DNA of 64,000 bases from Albifimbria verrucaria (Eukaryota; Ascomycota; Sordariomycetes; Hypocreales; Stachybotryaceae). The translations under genes and the position numbers were made by a program. The stretch spans positions 1,116,001 to 1,180,000 of the forward strand of contig JAHREC010000019.1 in the NCBI GenBank assembly GCA_020081605.1. The letters run 5' to 3'. Below are positions 47,988 to 59,648 of this stretch, one piece after another. Every line of letters starts with the position of its first letter. Positions within the stretch are counted from its first letter, which is position 1. The notes beneath the pieces are model-generated. The model searched no databases and was not told where the DNA came from. It saw only the letters and a list, made by a program, of their open reading frames with translations.

Positions 47988-48681
47988 AACAAGAGATTTT
48001 AGGATAATACCCACCTGAAGTAAGGTAAGGCAGTCAATCTATGTAGATGATGGCTCTTGTTAGTACCATCTTTGCACGTCATACTGCATACCCTACAGGA
48101 TGCTTAGCACTATACAGTCGTGTGTTAATGATCGCAAAGACGAGATCAAAGGGTTGCCAGTTGCGCAATTGCCTTTTTGTTTCGCCAGAGTTTGGCTGAG
48201 ACATTTTCCGTTTGTCCTGTATCACAAAGTCTCGTGGCTCCAGACAATGGTAGTCACTCCCACGCTTCGATGCAAGCGGCAGAAAACCAAGCTTTGGAAC
48301 CAACGGATATCATCTAGTGGGCAGACAATTCAAACCGAAATCACATGGGAAAAGCGAAAAATTGATAAGTTTCTGGTGTATTGTTGCTGCAGATATCCCA
48401 GCTAATGGACATATGCATGTTTCAAAGCAGCGCTCCTTGAAAATCCAAACTTGCAGAAAGTCAACCATCTACACCGCCGTCCCATGTCTCAACACGCGGT
48501 GGGTGCAGTACAAGGCTATCACGGTACCTAGCGGTCTCAGATGCCTCAGCCCAAGCCCCAGTCTCATGCCGAATTCCGCCTTCCCACGTCACAAACGCGC
48601 AGCCTGACTTGCGAACAAATCGTCATTGTGAAGCATCAGCCAATGTCGTGTGAACCGTTGTCGTGTAACATGCCATCCTCC

Positions 48682-49520
48682 TCATTTCCTCAGGCTGTCA
48701 AGGCGGGCTTGTAGGTCATCATCGACAGGGTCGCCGCCACCACCACCGCCACCGACCGCTTGCGCAATGCGGCCTTCGCTCTCGGCGGTGCTTCCTATAG
48801 CTGTTGGGGTATCTCCGAGCTGTGCGAGAGCGGTTAGCCCAATCATTAACAAAGTAACGGATTCTTGTCTTACGGCTTGGTTGAGATCAACACCAATCTC
48901 CTCTAGCACTTGTTCCACCACCTCGTCTCCCTCCTCCTCCACACCAACATCCATAGCGTCGTCGACTGCATCGTCCATCATCTCTTGCCTTTGTTCCATA
49001 ATGTCGTTCTCGCGCTCAAACTCCATAGCGATGCGTTGCAGTGCAGGCAAGTTCATCGACTTGTTCATGCTGCCCAGCGCCATTGTAGCCCCTTCATAGC
49101 TTGCATCATTTGCTCGTTGGTGCGGTACGTCTAAACACGCCGTGGATGTCAGCGGTGGGTCAGTATAGTGGAACTGGATACGAACCTGGAGCCGCAGCGA
49201 GATCTTCTGCAGTTGGCTGCGCATGGCGAAGAACTTCTCAATGTATCTCCGTGTTCGGACGAGGTCTTTGGCCTGGATCTTGCATGCTCCCATCTGTCCG
49301 TTCTTGGCGCTCGTCTTGATCTGTTGGATGAGCGTCTTCTCCTGCTTCTCAAGCTTGACTCGGGTCTGGTCGAGCTCGCGGATTGCCTTGTCGAGCATGC
49401 GCTGGTTCTTGCGCAGACGCTCCGCGGGCGTCATGCGCTTGCCAAATGCCCATTCAAGGATCTGGCTGTCAATTAGCATCGCGCCGAACGCTGGGGAGCC
49501 GTAGTGTGACTGACATTCAT
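48682..49520 (-). CDS. VPS2: ESCRT-III subunit Vps2/Did4 (CHMP2-like)
   Basis: ESCRT-III filament subunit that works with Vps24 in endosomal membrane scission and recruits the Vps4 ATPase. Exons: 49520-49515 (only six bases, encoding Met-Asn), 49461-49186, 49130-48874 and 48819-48682, about 225 residues. The start gives the canonical MNILEWAFGKRMTPAERLRK. The helical core continues through KIQAKDLVRTRRYIEKFFAM and SMNLPALQRIAMEFERENDI, then MEQRQEMMDDAVDDAMD and an acidic VVEQVLEEIGVDLNQ helix. The C-terminal DDLQARLDSLRK is a MIM1 motif that binds the Vps4 MIT domain. One G is missing near 49089-49092 (G5 as G4), just before ATMALGSMNKSMN. It is transcribed away from FZO1, with 431 bp between start codons. 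Confidence 0.94.
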
Positions 49521-49951
49521 GTTGCCGACCTCGCCTACCAGAACAAATGCGAATCGCGGAAGGTTTGCTCGGTTGTTCGGAGGCACGGATATCGAGGATC
49601 AAGCTCTGTTATCGTTGAAGGCTGCCTTGACCAAGGATGCGTTGCCGCACTACCTACTACGTAACCGCTCGCCGATGCAAGGTTCCCTCACCTGATAAGG
49701 CGATACGGCGGTTTGCCGAGCTTCTGCCGCCTTATCGAGGTCCCGCAATTAACGGAGAGGCGAAATCATGCATGTAATTTAGCCAGTGATTTGATTGGCC
49801 CTGCGGCAGAATACATCACCTGTGTTGCACGATTACATAGCACATCAAGGTAGCACCCAAAAACAATCTGCGACACCCACTTTACATCACCATCCTCCTC
49901 CGACCTCCCATTTTGCCCCTTGATCATGCTGCGAGTACTGAGCTCCTCACG
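49521..49951. promoter_or_regulatory. Bidirectional promoter region between VPS2 and FZO1
   Basis: Only 431 bp separate the two divergent start codons, so control elements of both genes must lie here or within the genes. No specific factor site could be assigned. Confidence 0.6.
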
Positions 49952-52719
49952 ATGAGCCAGGACTACTTCAGCGACAACGGTAAGGGCAAGGCTCCTGTGC
50001 CACCACCGCCGCAGCCCGATTCCGATGGCGACACGCCCAACGACCCGACCGCCACCTCCGCGTCCCAGCCGAAATACATGACCGTCGGTAATGGCTCGAC
50101 CTCGGAGCACGCGGCTCGCCTGCAGCAGATGCTCGAGGTCGACTCTGGCTACGGCAGCAACATGGCCCCTGAAGACCAACAGGCCATGGCTGCTGCTGCG
50201 GCTTGGGACATGGCGGCCCATTACGACCGACCCCAATCTGGCGCCATCCATCAGATGTGGTACAACTCCCAGCGCGCGACCCTCGGACGGGCCATCAACA
50301 AGGTGTTGGACCTGCTCGAGAGCTTGCAGAAGATGAACACGGCCTGGCCGGCGCATTACCCTTCGGTCCAGCGAACAGAAAAGAGCACCGATGTTTCTGG
50401 ACCTCGTCCCGGTCTGGCCCACGCCTATTCTATGGTTGGCGACATTCAGCCACCGTCGCCTACCACTAGCAGTTCCTCGCGTACCTTGCGTAGGTCCATG
50501 ACCACCTTCGACGACAATATCGCCGAGTCGAGCCAAAATGCCGAGAACCGCACCGCTCCCGAACCACGACTCGTCTCGCCACAGATTGCTCAAGAATTCT
50601 CGATATTGAAGTTAGATTTGAAGCTGGGCTCTTTGCACCAGGCTGAGCTCGTGCATTCGCTCGAGAAAAACTCAATCGCCGCGTTGCTGGATGGCAAGAT
50701 TAGCTCTAGCATCAAGCATCTGCTCTCATTGCGTGAACGAATCGAGGACACGGCAAGCAAGGTTCTCATCACCGGTGACCTGAATGCTGGAAAGTCAACC
50801 TTTTGCAACGCTCTGCTTCGACGAAAAATTCTGCCCGAGGACCAACAGCCATGCACTGCCATCTTCTGCGAAGTCTTGGACGCCAGAGAGAACTCAGGAC
50901 TCGAGGAGGTACATGCTGTACACAAGGATACGATTTACAATCGTTTCGATGAATCGACATACGACGTCTTCTCCCTCCAGGAGCTGGAGAAGATTGTTAT
51001 CGACAACGAAACCTATACCCAATGTAAAATTTATGTCAAGGATACCAGGACAATCGACGAGTCGCTCCTGAATAATGGTGTTGTGGACATTGCTTTGATC
51101 GATGCACCTGGTTTGAACTCAGATACAACAAAGACGACGGCAATCTTTGCTCGACAGGAGGAGATTGACGTTGTCGTGTTTGTGGTATCAGCCGCCAACC
51201 ACTTCACCCAGTCTGCCAAGGAGTTTATTTGGGCGGCTGCGGCAGAGAAGGCCTACATCTTCATTGTTGTCAATGGCTACGACTTTATTCGTGATAAGGA
51301 GCGTTGCCAGAAGATGATTCTGGAGCAAGTCAAGGGCCTGAGTCCTCGCACTTACAAAGAAGCCTCTGAGCTTGTCCATTTTGTTTCAAGCAACGCGATA
51401 CCTATGGGTCCATCGCCTCCTGGTGGCCCTAGTGGCAGCGGTAGCGGCAGTTCTAGCGGAGGTGGTGGAGGGGATGACCCCGGCGATGACGGCGGCAAGG
51501 GTAAGGGCAAGGACCTGGACAAGGTCCGGGATTTTGAGGCTCTTGAGCAATCATTACGAAGATTTGTTCTGGAGAAGCGAGCTCGGTCGAAGCTTGCTCC
51601 TGCTCGGACATACCTCTTGAATATTCTCAACGATGTTCATACCCTGGCGACAGTCAACCACGAGGTTGGACAGTCAGAGCTAGATCGAGTTACCCAAGAG
51701 CTCAAGGAGCTAGAGCCCCAGTTGGAGACGAGCAAGAAGGCTCAGTCAGAGGTCAGCGAGCAAGTTGGTCGTAAAATCGAAGAAACTTGCAAGGACGTGT
51801 ATGATTATACCAGGGCAGAGCTTAACGCCGCCATCACACACGCCGGGACGTTCAAATATGATGTTCCCTACCCCGGCTTCTTCAGCGCGTTCGACTACGC
51901 GGACGACCTCAAAGAGGCAATGCTGTCTCACATTGCCGACTCTGTGGCCAAGTGTGAAGATCACGCTCGGACACAGACGGTCAGGAGTGTCAACACGATC
52001 AAGCAGCTTGGTATCCTCCATGTTGGCGACGAGTTCCACAACCTGCACTTCCGCCCGGATGTTATGTTCCAGAGAAAACGTGATGCCCTGGCCCGCCAGG
52101 TGCATATTCCCACCGAACTATGGGATTTTGTTGACTGGACGACTCTGGTACAGCGACAGGAGAAGGTGGCTGGCACTGGCATGGCCCTCACTGTTGCTGG
52201 TGCTTTGGTGCCTCGGATGCTGGGAATGAACACTTGGATGGACCAGGCCCTCACGGCGACACGGCTGCTAAGTAATGGAAATCTACGACAACTCATCCTC
52301 CCAGGTATTGTCGTTGCTGGTAAGTAAATCTGCATAATTACAAGCCCAACAAGCATCTTACTAACTTTTCCAGCCATTGCCGCTACCGCATATGTTCTCC
52401 AGCAAATCCCCAACTCTCTCCTCATCGCCTTGCTCAGAAAATCTCCAGCCAGCTTGCAGAGCTTGATTACGTTCACGCAAACTCGTCGCGTATCTCGTCC
52501 TCTGTGCGCAAGGTCCTCGCCATGCCGGCGGAGACGTTGCGCATTGGCCTGGACCGAAGTGTCAAGGACCTCGGTGCCCGCCGGGAGGAGACCATCAAGG
52601 TCAAGGCTGAGAGCGAGCGCGCCGCCAGGTACTTCAGGACCCTGGCCGGTGAGAGCGCCGCACAGCGCACCACTGTCGAGGCTGTAGATCTTGATTCACC
52701 GCCGCAGGGCACCCACTAA
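49952..52719 (+). CDS. FZO1: Mitofusin Fzo1 (mitochondrial outer-membrane fusion GTPase)
   Basis: Dynamin-superfamily GTPase that tethers and fuses mitochondrial outer membranes. Exons 49952-52319 and 52374-52719 give about 904 residues, a normal fungal length. Starting at MSQDYFSDNGKGK, a Ser/Pro-rich N-terminus is followed by helical repeats. The GTPase domain has P-loop GDLNAGKST (residues ~275-283), G3 DAPGLNSD (~384) and G4 NGYD (~441). A glycine/serine-rich linker (~489-510) separates it from heptad-repeat helices (LDRVTQELKELEPQLETSKK). Two hydrophobic segments, LTVAGALVPRMLG and LILPGIVVA continued after the intron by AIAATAYVL, anchor it in the outer membrane. The C-terminal heptad region (SSRISSSVRKVLAM) follows one missing C near 52420. 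Convergent with TOM22. The ATG at 49952 is preferred over the in-frame start at 49913. Confidence 0.96.
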
Positions 52720-53388
52720 TGTTCGAAAAAGGGATTGGAAGTTTGAATGCATGGTTTGAAAAAATAAGGCTGAGGCGTTCATTTTTATTGGTTTGAAGCG
52801 GTCGTACTATGTCGAGCTGGCTGCTCAATTGTTTCTCGAGTTTGTGGCTTTGTAGGAGGCGTTGGCCACGCTGGGAAATACGCGATCGAATATCCCCTCC
52901 CCCTCGATTGTAGGTTGTTCTCATAGCATAGATAAATGAAGCATGCGTAGATGTCATTGCTCAAAAGCACAATGTTAGAAATACCACTTGTTTTGTTAGT
53001 ATGGTTCCTCGTTACTGTTGGGTTTCATTTCAAATGGTGGTTTGCGTATTACTTGGGTAATAACCTCACATGGCTGGTCGGTTCTGGTTCACAATGCAAC
53101 TATCCCCGCAAGACGCTTGTTGAGAGTGATCAAGATGTACACGTGAATTTTCTCCTATCTTGAGATGAGATCGAGGTACATCATCCCTCCATTACTTTAC
53201 AACCAGAGCATGCAACTGCACCCTGTACTGCCGTTCCCAATGCTAATCGTTTGCAGTAGCATCTGCTCACCTACCCGCCTTTCCAAATCCAATAATGTAC
53301 ACGTATGAAGGGCATCTGATCATTGCCCTTTACAGACTCATAATACACTTATTGTCTGCACAGCGGACTCCCAGGTCTTTCCAGGCTC
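52720..53388. other. Convergent 3' interval between FZO1 and TOM22
   Basis: About 670 bp holding the 3' ends of two convergent genes. AT-rich, no gene seen. Confidence 0.5.
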
Positions 53389-53906
53389 TTACAGAGAAGG
53401 CTTGGGCTCGCCAGGGCCCAGCGCGGCACCGACCTGCTCGGCGGTGCTGCCCTCGGCGCCGGCGGTCAGCAACTCGCCGCCAGCCTGGCGCATCATGTGG
53501 CGCTGCTCCATGGCGGAGAGCTCGAGATCCTCGGTGTAGAGGAGGGCGAAGGGCACGGCGAAGAAGAGGGCCGAGGTGGTGATGACCCAGGCACCCTTAC
53601 CGGTGAAAGAGATGGCGTTCCAGGCGGTGCTAGAGACGGCGTCGAAGCGGCTCGAGAGCCAGCCACGGGTGGAAGGGGGACGATGTCGCGAAGGGCGTAT
53701 AAGCGCTCAGTGAAGGTCTCATTTGAGGGATCGTAGTCCGAGTCGTTGGAGATCTCGGAGTCTAGGGAGTGTCAATGAGTGGACAGCTCAGGAGCTTGGA
53801 GCCCGACGGCAAACTCACCAGTATCGCTGTAGTCATCGTCGTCAACCTCGGGGCCAGGCTGGGTGGACTGGAAGTGCTCGTCCTCGACCTCGGTAAGAGT
53901 AACCAT
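53389..53906 (-). CDS. TOM22: Mitochondrial import receptor subunit Tom22
   Basis: Central receptor of the TOM complex, tail-anchored in the mitochondrial outer membrane. Exons 53906-53819 and 53761-53389 give about 153 residues. The cytosolic N-terminus is strongly acidic (MVTLTEVEDEHFQ, then VDDDDYSDTDSEISNDSDYD), the presequence-binding surface. ETFTERLYALRDIVP and TRGWLSSRFDAVSSTAWNAI precede the transmembrane segment GAWVITTSALFFAVPFALLY, followed by a short intermembrane-space tail (MEQRHMMRQAGGELLTAG). One C is missing in the run at 53675-53679 (C6 as C5 on the coding strand), between DIVP and STRGW. The intron at 53762-53818 has GT-AG borders. The neighbour FZO1 is also an outer-membrane protein. 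Confidence 0.94.
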
Positions 53907-54808
53907 CTTGGCGGTAGGTGTGGGTTATAAAAGGGATGGAAAAAGGATTATGAAGCTGGCGTCGGGCTCGAAGCTCTGTCGCGTGGCCAACGGCTGGTGT
54001 CTGTGAAGAAGCAAAAAGGGCACACCGATGTGGGTGGCGTCGACTGTTGTACAATGAAAATGAGGGATTGCCGCGGATCGGGGAGGAGGGATCGCGAAGC
54101 TGTGAGGAGGACAGCTGTTGGACTTTTTTGTTCTTGAAGATGGTAGATGCTCCTTGCGTCACGATTTTCCGGTCAAAAATTTGGCTAGCAGACTGGAGAC
54201 GTCTGGTCTGGGCGCTGCTGACTGAGCTGAGGCGCGAACGAGTCGCCGGGTCCAACGTTTTGCCGAAGTCGCGCCTGAGAGACATGTCACGTGAGACTAT
54301 CGAACCTTGAGAGCACACCTTTGGTCACCTTTGGTCACCTTGGGTCCATTAAGCTCACCTTGGCTTATGCAATCCGGATGCTGCATATATCGCCCATCCA
54401 GCGCGCCATGTGTTAGGGTAGAATTGACATGACAAGTTTCACCTGTACTACCTACTCTCGACTTGCTTTAGGTAGTTTTGACATTATGCTCGTGATATCT
54501 TGTTTGATCCGAATGTTAGCCTGTTAACTACATGGCCCAACAGTTGATTTCAGTACAGTGGCTTGCGTCAATGCTTCGGTACAGTTAAGTTTGCACCCTG
54601 AGAGCATCAAGATGTCCGTGACCGCAACCCTTATGGTCATGAATTTATAAATGCAAGAAGTGAACGCCTGCTGTCTCAGGACACATCTGTCTCGTCTACC
54701 TTACACTTAAGCAGCACCTGGCTCTTCACGAAGCTCCGCCGCCGAATCCATTACAGATCCATCTACATTACAGATCTATCTACCGCCCGTCAATTCACAG
54801 CTATCAAC
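53907..54808. promoter_or_regulatory. Intergenic region upstream of TOM22 and the orphan ORF
   Basis: About 900 bp between two divergent starts. CACCT(T)TGGT occurs three times at exactly 10-bp steps (54316, 54326, 54336; the third reads CACCTTGGGT), with a fourth related CACCTTGG at about 54356. A TATA-like TTTATAAAT is at 54644-54652, about 157 bp before the ORF at 54809. Confidence 0.45.
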
Positions 54809-55186
54809 ATGGGCCAAGCAGTTGGGCATGTTGAAATACCGCACGCCAGACCTCCGTGCCACTTTATGTACACGAACAATGAAAACCCCTTCGGTATATG
54901 GGATGAGTTTAGCAGAACAGATTTGGATGCAATGGTCGACTGCGACTGTTCCATAGTCAACCATTGCCCCCGAGGGCCACCGCCGATGCCAGAATGGGCT
55001 GAGTTCATAGAACCTCTACTGGAGCTGGAGCCGGAATTCGCTGACTACGAGGCACCTGCGCCCGTGGTCGTCCCCGTTCCGGACAAAGTCGTCCAGTGGG
55101 ACTGGCGGCCGGCCGATATGTATCATTGGCTTGGAGACACTCCGATGGTTATGCCGACGTTCGACATCGTCACCCTCGCGCCATAG
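54809..55186 (+). CDS. Small acidic orphan protein, 125 residues
   Basis: Not recognised. The single open frame starts MGQAVGHVEIPHARPPCHFM. It is acidic and rich in Pro and Trp (IWDEF, EWAEFIEPLLELEPEF, QWDWRPADMYHWLG), with no signal peptide or membrane segment. A TATA-like box lies 157 bp upstream and the ATG is preceded by AAC. Composition is protein-like and the frame is uninterrupted, unlike most long genes here, but there is no family support. It may be a lineage-specific gene or a chance frame. Confidence 0.4.
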   Translation: MGQAVGHVEIPHARPPCHFMYTNNENPFGIWDEFSRTDLDAMVDCDCSIVNHCPRGPPPMPEWAEFIEPLLELEPEFADYEAPAPVVVPVPDKVVQWDWRPADMYHWLGDTPMVMPTFDIVTLAP

Positions 55187-56161
55187 AAGGAAAATGGACA
55201 GGTCGACCAGCTTGACAAGGACTGTGTGGTGCATAAGGAAAAGAGGAGGTCGACCAAAGTTCTCAGCAAAGTCGACAAAACTCAGTATAATTCAATTCAA
55301 TTGCACCATATGCTTATCCCATTGTGTTTCCGTGTAGATGCAGTCATCAATGGACGGCGGCATGCAGTGGTGGGTGGCCCGGCATGCAACCGGGACCAGA
55401 CCCGGTACATGGCTGTAGAAACGGCACATTGGACCGGCAAGCCAGCTGATTGGATCACGAGACGGTTCGTTTGGCTTCGTCTTATTCTTAGCGGGGTGTC
55501 CATGTATACGGGGTACCAGTAGGTAGGTAGGTACTGTAGCTAGGCATGGTTTTTTGATAATTACTTGGATGGATGGCTGGCACAGACCTCAGCGGTGCAA
55601 GGTATGTTGTGTAATCTAGTTTCAGGCGGCATGTCTTTTGGCGGAGCAGAGGCAAGGACTCTGCGGGCTAGCGAAGACAGAGACAGAGAACAGTTTGCAA
55701 CATTGACGATTGCGTGTGACTTGATGTCTGACCAGAAAGGGGTCCAGCCCAACGTGGGTGGCACGGAGCCGGTCAATTTCCCCGGGGCTTGCGAATCATT
55801 GATCATATGTCAGCACCACGTGCCACCAAACAAGGCCGCAAAGAGACAGATAATATCCGCGACGGATCACCTGGCCCAGCAGAGACCTGAAGTACCGGTG
55901 AGGAAACAAGCGAAGGTGAGCTGAAGGGCAGGGCTAGGCTGGGCTGGGCTCGGCAAGTGCTAGCATACCGAAGGTCGGAGGTCGCAGCCTCAGGGTCCTC
56001 GGCAGATTGAAATTTTCTGGGGTGACGATGGGTTGGTAGCGCAGGTCGACCACTGCGCTACGAGAAATCGGACACGGGCCGGGGAGGAGCGGGGGGATTG
56101 GGACACGGAAGATGTGAGAGTGATCCGCGGTGTACATTACGAGACCAACAAACAGAGTTGA

Positions 56162-56183
56162 CGATGCGATGCGATGCGATGCG
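56162..56183. repeat. GCGAT pentanucleotide repeat
   Basis: Four tandem GATGC/GCGAT pentamers in noncoding DNA. Confidence 0.9.
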
Positions 56184-57900
56184 GTGCCGGGGTGGTGGGC
56201 GTGCGTGTTGCTGTGGGTTGTGGCGGTGTTGGATTGGGCTGGGCGTAACAGGGAAAGGTTCAGGAACCGGCGAAAAATAGCAACCAGCAGGTGACATTTG
56301 CTGTGGCAGGTACCCGAGCCTAGACCTAGACGGTATGCCACCGGATTGCGTGGAGAAGGCGACGGATGAGGTGCTATGCAACAGGTTGGCCGTCCGTCTG
56401 GGGAGGGGACCTGGAACTGGAGTGGACTGAAGTGAAGTGGATTGGAGAGAGTACAGGACAGGGCGGGACAGGGCAGGCCAGGGCAGCGAGCCAGCAAGAA
56501 AGCAAGCCAGCAAGCAAGCACTGTATGGGACCAAGCATCACGGTACGGTGCTACTGAATCAATGGCCGTTACTGTACTTGGGCTTTACGCAAGGGTGTTT
56601 CAATGGCGGGGAAAGGGGCCTATTTTGAAGGGGTAATGGAAATGCCAGAAAACCATGCCTGGACCAATAACCACACAATGGGCAAATTGACGATTTTTTC
56701 TGCCGTCCTCGTGATGCAAAGCCGGCGCCAGACTGGGGAAGACCTTGGACTGAGTGGGGACCGTAGAGCAACGGGAAGGCAACGAGAGCTTCAACAGGCA
56801 CGACGTACAGTACATGTTGGAGGCAGATTTAGCAAAATCTGGGGAGGGGTGGGCCATGGGCAAAGTGTGGAGAGCGGCCGGGACAAAGACGAGGCTCTCG
56901 AGCATCTGGGCCAGGTCGGGCAGTCCCGTGGCTGGAAACTTGATGCACGATCAAGTAAACTGGGGGTAATGGAAACTCAGAAGAGAGAAAGCTGGGGGTA
57001 ATGGAAACGCATCCTCCATCACTCGGACCAGCCGGCCGTGGTAATCAAGTGGGGACCGTCGGATGCGTGCCCTCGCCGAACGAGGCCATTTGCACCACCG
57101 GAGTGGACCCGGATCCGAGCGCTGTTGCTTTTGCCTCTGCCTCTACCTTGCCTTTGCCTTTGGCTTGCCCTGCCCTGCCCATTGACTTACTTGACTCTGC
57201 GTTATAGTCTGCAACTGTACTGTATGGCACTGTATGGGAAAATGTGGAGGAGGAGAGGGGCCCAAAGTTGGGGAATAATGACGCGGCAGATCCTTGCATG
57301 ATGTTATTGTTGATGCTGTTGGTTTCTAAATGGTTTGGTTTGTCCAAGTCACGGTACCTACAATGATGTGTTTTGGCAATGTACCTATGCTTCAGGTCGG
57401 AAAAGGGGGCGTGTGCCAGAAAACGAAAGAGAGAAATAATGAAAGAGGCCTGACCCAAGAAAAACAACAAAGATCAAATCATACCCCCGTGGGCAAATCA
57501 TTTGGTCATCGTCGTTGTCCGTGGCATAGCGGGCAGGCAAGGATCGTGAAGTTGTTCTGCAAGTATTAGAACCAATGCGGAGGGGCGTCTCATCTGCTCC
57601 CAGCACAGCGTTAAAAAATTAATAGCTAATCCGGCGGTTGAGGAACCTTGCTAGGCGACCACATGATGGCCTCCGGAAAATAAGGGGCCAACAAAAAAGG
57701 CAAGCCAACGACGATGTCCGGAGACGCGGTGAGTCTGGGGCAAGGGAAAAAAGAAAAGGTCAGCAGGTCTAGGATTTCGAGCATTGCCTCGGCGGCAGGA
57801 CAAGCCATGGATGGAGGGCTCTCTCACTCTCACTCTCACGGCTCTTACTTCTTACGCTCTCACCTACAGTAAGGCCAGCCCAGCCAAGACACCACGCGCA

Positions 57901-57941
57901 ATGTACAGTAATGTAATGCCATGTCATGTAATGTAATGTAA
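57901..57941. repeat. ATGTA-type imperfect pentamer repeat
   Basis: Repeating ATGTA/ATGTC units, imperfect, 41 bases. Confidence 0.8.
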
Positions 57942-59323
57942 GCCACTTGCCCCGGATCTATGTGCAAATCCATCCCACCAGCCGGGGCCATGCTACCCAA
58001 TCTAGTCGCACCACCACACGCTGGAGGTTGACGAGTCGGACGGCCTATTTTTACTCCAATTGGGGTTCAACACGGGGTCTTGACAACTAAGACGAGCTTT
58101 GACAACGCGCGCAGACCTGTTCTGTAGACGATGCGGCAGGGGCCCGGAAAAAGCATTGGCGTTGGGGCCAGGTGACTTGCAGGGAGTCAAGTCCCTTGGG
58201 CGTTTGAGACGATGACTCGCAGCCGGTTCACGATGGCTGGGCGGGAAGCGAGAGTTGTGAAAGTGGAAACCTAGGCATACGAGCACAACTCACACAGAAG
58301 ACGTCTGGTGATTACTTCAAGATCCCAGTACCTTGATGGGTTTGCATCGAGCCAATGCATGGCTGTGTCTCGTACTGCACCGTGTGGCCTGGCCTATTCA
58401 TAGCCTTCTCTCCCACCACCCCTTAGGTACTGTAGGTAGGTTCGTATGGAGAAGTATTGAAAACGCTTCACCACTCACGCAACCTGGGGTAACGCCTTTC
58501 TTGGCATGGAACATAGATGCTGCAAACTACGGACAAATCGGGAAACTGTTTACGTAGTGAGCAAGAAAAATGAAATAAGACGAACAGCACAAAAGCCCCC
58601 AAAAATCTCTGATAGTAAGGAGGAGGATGAGTGTGTGTGTAGCGCCGGGGCGGAACCTTGTGGCAACAGGAAAACCGGTGCGAATCTAGCAAAGCCTTCG
58701 ATAGCCGGGGTGGGTGCCCCAGTCTTTGCAGAAGGCAATGGAAGTGATGGATTCCCTTTTCTTTTTTCGACCCCAGGGCTTAGTGCCATCGCGGGTGGCC
58801 TCACGATGGAGCGTGGGAAGAGCCATTTGTATCCGTCGCATACCGTGATAGCCGAATTGCAGGTGTGGCGAGGTAGCATCGCGCCGCATGCACGCGGGAA
58901 GAAGGGAACAACAAAAGAAGGTAGCAGAGAAGAAGAGAAGAAAAAGCGAAAGCGCCGCGGTGCCTGATCTGCCAGCAATCGCAGGCGTCTGGCGCCGCTG
59001 GCCTCTCTGATCCTACCGACCTCCCGGGCCACGCCCGCTTCCGGTTACGGTAAAGGCGCAGCGCAGGGCAGAGCGGGTTTTGGGCAAATCCCATGTCACG
59101 TCTCTGGAACGTCCGGTGAAGTCATGGATCGTGATCACGTTTCCCTCCCACACGGGCCGGAGGTTTTCTTTTCATTCGACACGCCGCTGCATGTCTACGA
59201 CGTGGAGTGTCTTGCCTTGCGTTGCGTTGTGCATCTGCACGTTACGCATTTCCGGGCTCATTGGAAGACGGAGAGTAAGAGGAGCTCTGTCTGAGTGGTT
59301 GAGTCGTGCTACGTGTGTGCGTA

Positions 59324-59342
59324 TGTGTGTGTGTGTGTGTGT
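59324..59342. repeat. (TG)n microsatellite
   Basis: Nineteen bases of TG dinucleotide repeat. Confidence 0.9.
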
Positions 59343-59623
59343 TTGCCAAGGTCGACTTGAGTGAGAAAACGTGAGTTGTTGGGCTTTGGGTTATTCAATT
59401 CATACTGTGTACCTGTAAGTCTGTCACCCCGGCCTGCTTCTGCTCGCGCCGAGCTTCGAGAAAAAATCGAACAAATCCTTCCCTAAAGCCGTAATGGTTA
59501 TGCACCTCATGACGACTTTTGCTTTGGCTATTACCTTATGCCAGGCCAGGGCGTTGAGAAAGCTTGGCTACTAAGATGCCTAGAGAGGTAGGGAGGTGGA
59601 TTTTCATGGAACCGCCCCTCCGA

Positions 59624-59648
59624 CGCAACGCAACGCAACGCAACGCAA
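59624..59648. repeat. CGCAA pentanucleotide repeat
   Basis: Five tandem CGCAA units in noncoding DNA. Confidence 0.9.

Larger units (their letters stand above)
46926..48681. other. AT-richer interval between CAP gene and VPS2
   Basis: About 1.75 kb, visibly lower in GC than flanking regions (for example 47580-47720). It contains one exon-like open fragment on the minus strand (47804-47992) and otherwise no supported gene. Confidence 0.45.

Noticed and set aside
49766..50593. 275-codon minus-strand open frame opposite FZO1
   Set aside because: Antisense shadow of the FZO1 coding region.
55565..55924. 119-codon plus-strand frame near 55.7 kb
   Set aside because: No domain, no promoter element and no splice structure; indistinguishable from chance.
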